A stretch of 54,554 nt of DNA from Chitinophagaceae bacterium (lineage in GTDB: Bacteria; Bacteroidota; Bacteroidia; Chitinophagales; Chitinophagaceae): positions 1 through 54,554 of the forward strand of contig CANFOP010000003.1 of NCBI GenBank assembly GCA_947448685.1, read 5' to 3'. Made by a program: the position numbers and the translations under genes. The notes beneath the pieces are model-generated. The model made no database searches. It saw only the letters and a program-made list of their open reading frames with translations, and was not told the DNA's origin. Of the stretch, positions 18,900-27,120 are shown in pieces; the first letter of the stretch is position 1; every line of letters begins with the position of its first letter.

Positions 18900-21866
18900 T
18901 TATTGAATAATAATTTTTTGATGTTCTGCAACATTGGTTCCAATTAAACTGATTAAATAAAACCCTTTAGCGGTGGATTCATTTAAAGTAAGCGTTCTTG
19001 AAATTGGAGATCCATTATATTGTATTGATTGTTGCTGAATCAATTGACCGTTAGAACTATAAATATTCAAGTGATAGATTCCATTTGGAATATTGTTAAT
19101 CATAACGATGGATTCGTTATTGTCTACCGAATGAGCAACTGTCAGCTTTTTAGTTTGTTCATTTTTCAAAGTTATAATTGAGCTGTATTGATACTTGCCA
19201 TCAATATCTACCATTTTAATTCTGAAATATGAAATTCCATTAACGTCTTCTGTACTTATAAAAGAGTAAGTATTATTGCTGGTAAGGTTGTTTGCATTCA
19301 CAGCACCAATTTGTCTGAATGATTTTGCATCTTTGCTTTCCTCTATAACAAAATGCAACAGATTTCTCTCTTCAGCAGTTATCCAAGTTAAATATGCTTT
19401 GCTTTTTTGCAAAGTTCCTTTGAAAGAAATTAATTTTAAAGGAACAATTGTTACAGGCTTCAAACCAAATGTGAAATTTCCAAAAGACGACACAACCGTT
19501 GATGTTGCCGTACCAGTTAAAGTAGGTAGTGGAGTAATGGCTGTTTGACTGATTGATGCCCAATCTGCTCCATCATACTTAGCTACCACCATCTCACTTG
19601 ATGGATCATTAGAATTTGGAACCAATGTGAAGCTGTCTAAAGCCAATGAAATTTGAGCATTAGCCGTACCACTTGCCCTTGTTATTGTCCAGTATGTTGT
19701 ATCCACATTGGTAAGTGGTGACAAGAAAGTCAAATCAGAATAAGCTGCATTAAAGAACTCTGCTTGATATACAGTTGAAGTAGCTGCAGAGGGCTTAATG
19801 CCGGCAGGACGGTACATCCCATTTTTTCCTATAGGGGCTTTGTACTGAGAAGTTGAAGCGGTGTTTACTTTCATCGGACCAGATACATAGCTGGCGCTAT
19901 TTCCACCCGATACTGTAGCAGCAGAAGCCAGTGTAAGAATATTGGTTGCATCGGTATTAATTTTTCCTCTTGTTAGTGTAAGAGCGCCATTTACGGTCAA
20001 GGGAGACAGAAGTATCAAGCCGGTTGATCCGGATGTATTCATCGTAAGGTTAGCAGAAATGCTGGTATTTCCTGAAAGTGTTTTGGAAATACCAACACCA
20101 CTGATAATCATATTTACATAATCGGTACGTGGTGTTATTGTTTGGGTTGTTTGTGTACTGATACCAGAATACTCTACTGTAGAATTAGGTCCCAATACTA
20201 CGTCACCAACACCAACAAATTGAATAGCCCCAAATGTACTTGCAGGCGTTGCTACATTACTTGAAACCAATCCTGTAAGTTTGGGCGTAATTAGTTTTCC
20301 ATTAATGGTTGCAGTACCACCATCGCTAACAACAAGCCATTTGGTAGAAAGTGTTCCTACCGTTGCTGTTGCTCCCGCTTCCACTCTGAATGAAGTGGTA
20401 ACTGTGGGAGACCCTGTAAATACTACATCTGCATTGTTTTCTACGAAAATTTTATCATAGATTTTTGATGTACCAACTGAGGTTCCCGTTGCTCTGTAAT
20501 GTGCTTCAGTGAAAATATCAACCAACTGATTAATGGAAGGTACCGCAGAAGTATTAAAGTTCAGAATAGTTTGGTTTCCGTTAGATGATTGATAAATGGT
20601 ATCGATGCCAGGCAGGTTGATACTGTTGAAAGTGACCGTTACAGCAGGCACAGGACTTGCATCTCCAATAATTAAGGTAGATCCTGTACCAGTTATGGCT
20701 AGAGTGGAAACCAGGTCTGCATTTGTAATGATATGCATTACCATACCCGGATCAGTAAAGTTTGCAGGATTACTTCCCGTAAAGTTTTTATTGGTCCACC
20801 AATTGGTAACTAAGTCAGTTGATCCTGTTCCATCATAGTAGTAGTTGATTTTTGGCAAAGGGCTTACCGGACCTGCTGTTGGAGCCGTAGCAGAATAATT
20901 AAACGCCTTATCTACAGCGTATACCTTATACCAGTAATTTGTACCTGCAACACCTGAACCATCGCTGAAATGAGTTGAGTCTCCTACATATACCACTACT
21001 CCGTCAGTACCCACTAAATTCGTTGCATTTGCTTTATATACAGCATTTTGTAATGGTGCGGTTTGAGAAGCAGGATTCGATATGTATCTTACGACCAAAT
21101 AACCTCCTGCATCTACACCGCCTGCGGGTGCTGTCCAGGAAAGATTAACCACGGCTGGACCCGCTGTTGCAGAAAGACCCGTTGGAGCATTAGGTGCTGT
21201 AACATCCGGTAATGGGGTTGCCTGATCATCTGCGGGGTAAACGACAAAATTATCAAAATCTACTACCGCAGAAGTTGAACCGTTCGCCGTTCCAACCAAT
21301 TTTATATTCATTCCACAAACCCCACTGTCGGTAGGTGTTACAGTGTTATTAGTAGTAATTACAGTTGTGAATTTTGTCCAATTGGCAGGGGTTCCTAAAG
21401 CAATATTTGTTTTGTCTCTGTTAGCCGAACTGCCATCCAGACTGATAAAAACATAAGAGGCAGTATCAGGTGTTCCAAGATTTTGTTTATAATGAAATTG
21501 AACTATATATTTTGTATTAGCCTGAAAAGGATTAAGCACAATATTACTGTTGGCCGTAGTTGAAGTGTTTTGAGTAGGATTATTTTTTCCTACACTGAAA
21601 TATTTTGGTCCACCATATCCTCCGGTGGCGGTTACTAATCTGATTTGGCCATTTCCACTTGAAACATAGGACCAAATCGTTGCACTTCTATTAGGATTTC
21701 CTGTTGGAACACTGCTTCCCGCAGATTGGCTTTCAAAACCTGCATCAATATTAGGATGAGCGCCAATAGCCTGTTGGGCTGATGCCTGGTTGGCAACTAG
21801 CAAACTGCCAAGCATAATTGCAGTTGAAATCAAAAAAGAGTTGATGTAATTGTAGAAATTTTTCAT
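18900..21866 (-). CDS. Large secreted protein with CBM-like + FN3 N-terminus and T9SS-type C-terminal sorting region
   Basis: 988 aa; signal peptide, AIGAHPNIDAGFE..., FN3-like APNAPTGLSATAGPAVVNLSWTAP, C-terminal LNIYSSNGQLIQQQSIQYNGSP...GFYLISLIGTNVAEHQKIIIQ. Confidence 0.8.
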   Translation of the reverse strand: MKNFYNYINSFLISTAIMLGSLLVANQASAQQAIGAHPNIDAGFESQSAGSSVPTGNPNRSATIWSYVSSGNGQIRLVTATGGYGGPKYFSVGKNNPTQNTSTTANSNIVLNPFQANTKYIVQFHYKQNLGTPDTASYVFISLDGSSANRDKTNIALGTPANWTKFTTVITTNNTVTPTDSGVCGMNIKLVGTANGSTSAVVDFDNFVVYPADDQATPLPDVTAPNAPTGLSATAGPAVVNLSWTAPAGGVDAGGYLVVRYISNPASQTAPLQNAVYKANATNLVGTDGVVVYVGDSTHFSDGSGVAGTNYWYKVYAVDKAFNYSATAPTAGPVSPLPKINYYYDGTGSTDLVTNWWTNKNFTGSNPANFTDPGMVMHIITNADLVSTLAITGTGSTLIIGDASPVPAVTVTFNSINLPGIDTIYQSSNGNQTILNFNTSAVPSINQLVDIFTEAHYRATGTSVGTSKIYDKIFVENNADVVFTGSPTVTTSFRVEAGATATVGTLSTKWLVVSDGGTATINGKLITPKLTGLVSSNVATPASTFGAIQFVGVGDVVLGPNSTVEYSGISTQTTQTITPRTDYVNMIISGVGISKTLSGNTSISANLTMNTSGSTGLILLSPLTVNGALTLTRGKINTDATNILTLASAATVSGGNSASYVSGPMKVNTASTSQYKAPIGKNGMYRPAGIKPSAATSTVYQAEFFNAAYSDLTFLSPLTNVDTTYWTITRASGTANAQISLALDSFTLVPNSNDPSSEMVVAKYDGADWASISQTAITPLPTLTGTATSTVVSSFGNFTFGLKPVTIVPLKLISFKGTLQKSKAYLTWITAEERNLLHFVIEESKDAKSFRQIGAVNANNLTSNNTYSFISTEDVNGISYFRIKMVDIDGKYQYSSIITLKNEQTKKLTVAHSVDNNESIVMINNIPNGIYHLNIYSSNGQLIQQQSIQYNGSPISRTLTLNESTAKGFYLISLIGTNVAEHQKIIIQ

Positions 21867-22030
21867 ATCAGTTGTAGTAGTTTGTTTTTTAAAAAAGATA
21901 ATCGTTACAATTTAACAAATATCAAATTAATAAGTTGACCCTATTTTCGAATTTCGCAAATTTTGTCAATATTAAATCGCTTGTAAAAATCACTTATCTG
22001 AGGATTAAAAAGAAGAGAAAAAAGATAATT

Positions 22031-22063
22031 ATTTGCGAAAACGTTTTCGTAAATTTTCGTAAA
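22031..22063. promoter_or_regulatory. Candidate LacI-family operator
   Basis: Perfect 14-bp palindrome CGAAAACGTTTTCG (22036-22049) within a 24-bp near palindrome ATTTG-CGAAAACGTTTTCG-TAAAT; followed by a direct repeat TTTTCGTAAA x2 (22044-22063). Confidence 0.75.
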
Positions 22064-22139
22064 TCTTTTTATAACTTAGTACATATTTACAAAGCCTTAC
22101 AAATCCATTATCTAACCTTATCAATTATCTCAAGGTACC

Positions 22140-23144
22140 ATGAACCTAAAACAGTTTGCCAAAGAGCTGAATCTTTCCATTTCTGCTGTTTCAAAAGCAC
22201 TGAGAGACAGCCATGAAATAAGTGAAAAAACAAAGCAGATGGTACTTGATAAGGCCAGGGAATTAAATTATCAGGTAAATCCATTTGCGAGTAGTTTAAG
22301 AAAACAGAAAAGTAAAACAATTGCTGTAGTCATTCCTGAAATTGACAATAACTTTTTTGCTTTGGCCATCAAAGGTGTAGAAATGATTGCTCAGGAAAAG
22401 GGATATCATGTATTGATTTATCTTACCCATGAGGATGTTCAAAAAGAGGTTTCTGTAACAAAGATTCTGCAAAATGGCAGAGTAGATGGAGTTATGATTT
22501 CTGTTTCCAGCCAAACAACTGACATCTCACATTTACAAGGTTTGAAAGAAAATGGAATTCCCTTGGTATTTTTTGACAGGGTAACAGAAAAAATTACAGC
22601 CCCAAAAATCACGACCGATGATTACAACAGTGGCATAAAAGCAACAGAACATCTGATAGAAAATGGTTGTGAAAAAATCGCTTTTCTGTCAGTATCAGAA
22701 AATCTTTCAATCAGTAACAAAAGACTTGCCGGTTATGTAGACACGCTGAAAAGAAACAAAATCAATTATGATGATAAATTAATTATTCGTTGCAGCCAAA
22801 ATATTGAAGAAAACAAAAAGATATTAAAAAAACTTCTGGAAAAGAAAATCAAACCAGATGGGATTTTCGCATCTGTGGAATCACTCGCACTTACCACTTA
22901 TGAAGTATGCAACGAATTGAATATTAAAATCCCGGACGACATTAAAATCATAGGATTCTCCAACCTTCGTACTGCCTCTTTACTGTCTCCTTCCCTGTCT
23001 ACCATCACTCAACCAGCATACGAAATAGGCAGAGAAGCCGCCTCTATTTTATTTACGCTGATTGAAAAAAGCGGATACAACGGAATACCTGAAAATACAG
23101 TCATAAAATCAACGCTTACCGAAAGGAAATCGACCCGGAAGTAA
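22140..23144 (+). CDS. LacI family transcriptional regulator
   Basis: 334 aa; MNLKQFAKELNLSISAVSKALRDSHEISEKTKQMVLDKARELNYQVNPFASSLR HTH plus periplasmic-binding-protein-like domain. Confidence 0.97.
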   Translation: MNLKQFAKELNLSISAVSKALRDSHEISEKTKQMVLDKARELNYQVNPFASSLRKQKSKTIAVVIPEIDNNFFALAIKGVEMIAQEKGYHVLIYLTHEDVQKEVSVTKILQNGRVDGVMISVSSQTTDISHLQGLKENGIPLVFFDRVTEKITAPKITTDDYNSGIKATEHLIENGCEKIAFLSVSENLSISNKRLAGYVDTLKRNKINYDDKLIIRCSQNIEENKKILKKLLEKKIKPDGIFASVESLALTTYEVCNELNIKIPDDIKIIGFSNLRTASLLSPSLSTITQPAYEIGREAASILFTLIEKSGYNGIPENTVIKSTLTERKSTRK

Positions 23145-23153
23145 CATTAAAAA

Positions 23154-24266
23154 CTAGCATTTGCTGATTGCGTCCAAATATGCGTCAATAACAATTTTCT
23201 TATCAAACTCTCTTTTCACTTTCTCTCTCGCATTTTTTCCCATTTGTATTCTGTTTTCTTCTGAAAGCAAAAACATTCTTTTCATTTTTAAAAACAGATC
23301 CTGAACATCTGCGACTTTACATAAAAAGCCTGTCACATCTTCTTCTACTATTTCCCTACATCCTGTTGTATTGGATGCAATACATGGCCTTTCCATTGAA
23401 GAGGCTTCCAGCAGAACATTGCTGGTTCCTTCCCTGTAGGACGGCAATACAACGCAGTTTGCTTTGGCTATATGCTCTCTTACATCCAACACTTCTCCAT
23501 AATAAACAATCAATCCTTCGTCTATCCATGAGCGTAACTGATACTCGGTAATGGTATTGTCTTTTAAATTCTGTTGCCACAAAGGACCAATTACCCTGCA
23601 TTCAATAGAGCCATATTCCATCTTTAACAATCTTGCCGCTTCAATAAATTCAACGATACCTTTATCCTTCAAAAGTCTTCCAATGAATAAAAAAATAAAC
23701 TTGTCATTGGTGCTCTTTACATCTACTGGACAAAAATGTTCATGATCCACTCCTGAGCCTGGAATCAATGAAGACAATGATTCTTTTACAAACTTGTTTC
23801 TGATAAACAATTCCTTGTCGTCATTGTTTTGGAAAAATATCTTTGCTGTTTTTTTCAGTGATATTTTATACAATAATCTTGCAAATTTGTACGCGGGTTC
23901 TTTACTTTCAAATAAAGGACCAACGCCTGTAATATTGGTTATTGTAGGAATACCCAATTGTCTCGTTATGAAATTACCCCAAATGGCAGGTCTTATGGTG
24001 AAAGTCAGACAAACATCTGCCTTAGATTGCTTAATCGCCTTTCTGATATTGAGCATGTAACGTAAAATATCCAGCGGATTTTGATTACCGCTCTTCACAT
24101 CTATCACATTAAAACCCTCTTCCTTGGCTTTTTGTAATTGTTGTTCGGTACCTGTAGTCAATATAGTTACTTTAAATCCCTTTTCAATCAATACATGCGT
24201 TAATTTACTTCTTACTGTAAGAGTGGAAATAATATTATTCTCTAAAATAACGATGTTTTTTACCAT
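23154..24266 (-). CDS. Glycosyltransferase family 4 (exopolysaccharide type)
   Basis: 370 aa; FIGRLLKDKGIVEFIEAARLLK, VLPSYREGTSNVLLEASSMERPCIASNTTGCREIV. Confidence 0.92.
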   Translation of the reverse strand: MVKNIVILENNIISTLTVRSKLTHVLIEKGFKVTILTTGTEQQLQKAKEEGFNVIDVKSGNQNPLDILRYMLNIRKAIKQSKADVCLTFTIRPAIWGNFITRQLGIPTITNITGVGPLFESKEPAYKFARLLYKISLKKTAKIFFQNNDDKELFIRNKFVKESLSSLIPGSGVDHEHFCPVDVKSTNDKFIFLFIGRLLKDKGIVEFIEAARLLKMEYGSIECRVIGPLWQQNLKDNTITEYQLRSWIDEGLIVYYGEVLDVREHIAKANCVVLPSYREGTSNVLLEASSMERPCIASNTTGCREIVEEDVTGFLCKVADVQDLFLKMKRMFLLSEENRIQMGKNAREKVKREFDKKIVIDAYLDAISKC

Positions 24267-24322
24267 GAGAAATTAAGAATCTAAATTGCTGTCTTGTATT
24301 TTTACCAATATTTAATTCCTTA

Positions 24323-26164
24323 TCAATTAAGATAAACTTTTTTATACCAAACCTCCAAACAAAAAATTGTCCACAGCATCTTTGCTCTTTTTTCTGCCGG
24401 CACTTTTATTTTGTTTTCCAATAAGCCTTGCATAAAAGCAGGGCGGATGATCCTTTTACTAAACGCATCCGAAGCCCCAACATAATCAAACACCAAATCT
24501 TTCAACTCATGGTGTACCCAATTTTTCAATGGAACTTCAAATCCTCTTTTAGGCTGATGAATGATTGCTGAAGGCAAATATTTTTCTGCAAGTTTACGTA
24601 AAATTAATTTAGTGGTGCCGCCATGAACCTTATACTCATCTTTGATTGTAGGAGCATATTCTAAAATTTCTTTTGATAAAAAAGGACTACGGGCTTCCAG
24701 TGAATTATTCATGGTGGCTATATCCATTTTAGTCAATACATCATTAAATAAAAAAATGTCAAAATCAAGATTCATTATTTTTTTTAATCCCGATACATCA
24801 TTTTCATTTATTCTGTTGAAATCTTCTACAACATCCCCCAAGTATTGTATATCATCAGCAAGAATGTTCTTTTCGTAATCTTCAAATATATCCAGTCCCG
24901 CACTCAGATAAGTTTGGATTCCTGATTTTTTTGCCAACGACAAAAGCCTGTACAATTTGTTGTAGGATGTTTTTTTGTCGTTCGACAACGGCAGCATTGA
25001 ATGAACAATTTGGGCTGCACATTTCAACGTTTTATTGTTTTGAAAGAAATCATGTTTTACAAATGGAATATATCTGCGATAGCCGCCAAACAATTCGTCT
25101 GCGCCATCTCCGGTAAGCACAACTGTTACATTTTTTTTTGCTTCTTTGCTTACATAAAAAGATGGAATTGCAGAACTGTCAAAAAAAGGTTCTCCATAAT
25201 TACTTATTATTCTTTCAATATCATTTCTGAGGGAATTATAAGAAATGTCAATCTCTGAATGATTAGTGTTATACTTTTCAGCAACCAACTTTGCTAAAGG
25301 AGCTTCATTGTATGAACCTTCGAATGAAACGGTCACCGTTTTCAATTTTTCTACATAATTGCTTGCAATCGCTGTTATTAAACCGCTGTCTATCCCTCCG
25401 CTCAAAAAAGCACCTACTTCAAGATCGCTTGATTCTATTCTTCTTTTAACTGCCTCATGAAGTAATTCATCTGTTGTAGAAAGCGCTGTATCAAAGGTAT
25501 CTTCACTTTTTTGTATGAAAAAGTTATGTATGTCCCACCATTTTTTTTGTTGAATGTGAAGCGTATCACAATCAATATACATACAACTTCCTGCACTCAA
25601 TTCGTTCACATTTATATAAGGAGTATTTTTTTTGTAAAAAGTGCCAAACCTTAAATAATGAAAAAAATGATTGGTATTGATTTCCAAAGGCAGCAAATGT
25701 TTCAGGCAATTCAATTCACTGGCAAAAACTATTTTATCGTTGTCCTTGTAATAATACAAAGGTTTTTTTCCTGCACGGTCTCTCGCTAAGAATATTTTTC
25801 TTTCAACAGAATCAAATATGGCAAAAGCAAACATGCCGTCGAGGTATTGAAGACAAGCCTCACCCATTTTTTCAAACAATAAGAGAAGAATTTCGGTATC
25901 TGAATTAGTAGAAGTGGAAAAGTTAAATTGTTTTCTGAGTGCCTGATGGTTGTATATTTCTCCATTGAAAATGATTGTATATCTTCCTTTTATTGTCATT
26001 GGTTGCTTTCCACCCGAAATGTCGAGAATGGATAGCCTCAAATGATACAAATCAATATTCAAATGCTGGAATCCGTTTTGTTCATCCGGTCCGCGATGCA
26101 ACATCGCCTTTTTTATTGCCTCATAAGACAGTTTATAATTGACCGAGCCTGCTATACCGCACAT
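24323..26164 (-). CDS. asnB: Asparagine synthase (glutamine-hydrolysing)
   Basis: 613 aa; MCGIAGS N-terminal Cys, LHRGPDEQNGF-type motif, SGGIDSGLITA PP-loop, TGDGADELFGGY. Confidence 0.95.
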   Translation of the reverse strand: MCGIAGSVNYKLSYEAIKKAMLHRGPDEQNGFQHLNIDLYHLRLSILDISGGKQPMTIKGRYTIIFNGEIYNHQALRKQFNFSTSTNSDTEILLLLFEKMGEACLQYLDGMFAFAIFDSVERKIFLARDRAGKKPLYYYKDNDKIVFASELNCLKHLLPLEINTNHFFHYLRFGTFYKKNTPYINVNELSAGSCMYIDCDTLHIQQKKWWDIHNFFIQKSEDTFDTALSTTDELLHEAVKRRIESSDLEVGAFLSGGIDSGLITAIASNYVEKLKTVTVSFEGSYNEAPLAKLVAEKYNTNHSEIDISYNSLRNDIERIISNYGEPFFDSSAIPSFYVSKEAKKNVTVVLTGDGADELFGGYRRYIPFVKHDFFQNNKTLKCAAQIVHSMLPLSNDKKTSYNKLYRLLSLAKKSGIQTYLSAGLDIFEDYEKNILADDIQYLGDVVEDFNRINENDVSGLKKIMNLDFDIFLFNDVLTKMDIATMNNSLEARSPFLSKEILEYAPTIKDEYKVHGGTTKLILRKLAEKYLPSAIIHQPKRGFEVPLKNWVHHELKDLVFDYVGASDAFSKRIIRPAFMQGLLENKIKVPAEKRAKMLWTIFCLEVWYKKVYLN

Positions 26165-26212
26165 GCTAAAAAATATTTTTTTTCAAAGTTAGATTATTTA
26201 CAGTGGTCTATT

Positions 26213-26238
26213 AAATAAAAAACCGGCCAAAGGGCCGG
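26213..26238 (-). terminator. Rho-independent terminator downstream of the FIST/HK/RR operon
   Basis: CCGGCC-AAAG-GGCCGG stem (26223-26238) flanked on the + strand by AAATAAAAAA, giving a T-rich tail on the minus strand. Confidence 0.75.
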
Positions 26239-26459
26239 CATGTAATCTGATGTAATCACAGGAATATGTTTGAAAATAGCTATTGAAATGAAAAGATATC
26301 GTATTGAATGTAACGTCAGGTATCATATGATTGGGTGCAATAACTTTCTCTCTGATTAATTACTTTAACACTGTATTCAATTGTTTAAACCAAGCATTTA
26401 TGCATGTAATCAATTACCAGTTTGGTTTTATTGACGTTGATCTATGATTATTTCTACAA

Positions 26460-27104
26460 TCAGATGTCCAAAGAAGAGTTATGAATAAACTTAAGTAATG
26501 ATGCGGTGTTTTTCAGGTTTAATTTCTTTAAAATATTAGAACGGTGCACTTCTACTGTTCTAGTAGATAAAAAAAGCTTCTCGCCGATTTCTTTTGATGA
26601 AAGACCATCTTTTATATGTTTTAATACTTCGACTTCTCTTTCAGAAAGTTTACTGATATCGGGTATTTCGTCATCTTCAAAAATCTGTTTTGCAAGATTT
26701 TCCTGAATTTCTTTGCAAATAAATACTTTGCCTTCATGGGCGGAGAGTATCGCCTCAAACATTTCCTTTCTGTTGCTGTTTTTGGTAACATACCCCAATG
26801 CACCGTTTTTGAGCATTCTTTTAGCAAAAGAAGGCTGATTGTGCATCGAAACGCCGATGACTTTTGTTCCCGGAGAAACTTTTTTCACTTGCTTGGTAGC
26901 ATCTATTCCTGAAATCGGCATGATATTGATATCCATAATGACAATGTCGGGACGCTTTGTACGGACAATTTCTATTGATTTGTCAGAAGTATCGTTACAT
27001 ATGGCTGTTACCATGAATCTTTCATCGGCATTGATGAGTTCGGACCACATTTCTGCCACCAGATTATGATCGTCGAAAATAATTATTGAGATTTTCTTTT
27101 CCAT
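26460..27104 (-). CDS. NarL/FixJ-type response regulator (receiver + LuxR HTH)
   Basis: 214 aa; IIIFDDHNLVAEMW, DIVIMDINIMPISG, LSEREVEVLKHIKDGLSSKEIGEKLFLSTRTVEVHRSNILKKL. Confidence 0.95.
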   Translation of the reverse strand: MEKKISIIIFDDHNLVAEMWSELINADERFMVTAICNDTSDKSIEIVRTKRPDIVIMDINIMPISGIDATKQVKKVSPGTKVIGVSMHNQPSFAKRMLKNGALGYVTKNSNRKEMFEAILSAHEGKVFICKEIQENLAKQIFEDDEIPDISKLSEREVEVLKHIKDGLSSKEIGEKLFLSTRTVEVHRSNILKKLNLKNTASLLKFIHNSSLDI

Positions 27105-27120
27105 TGTTTTTTATTTTAGT

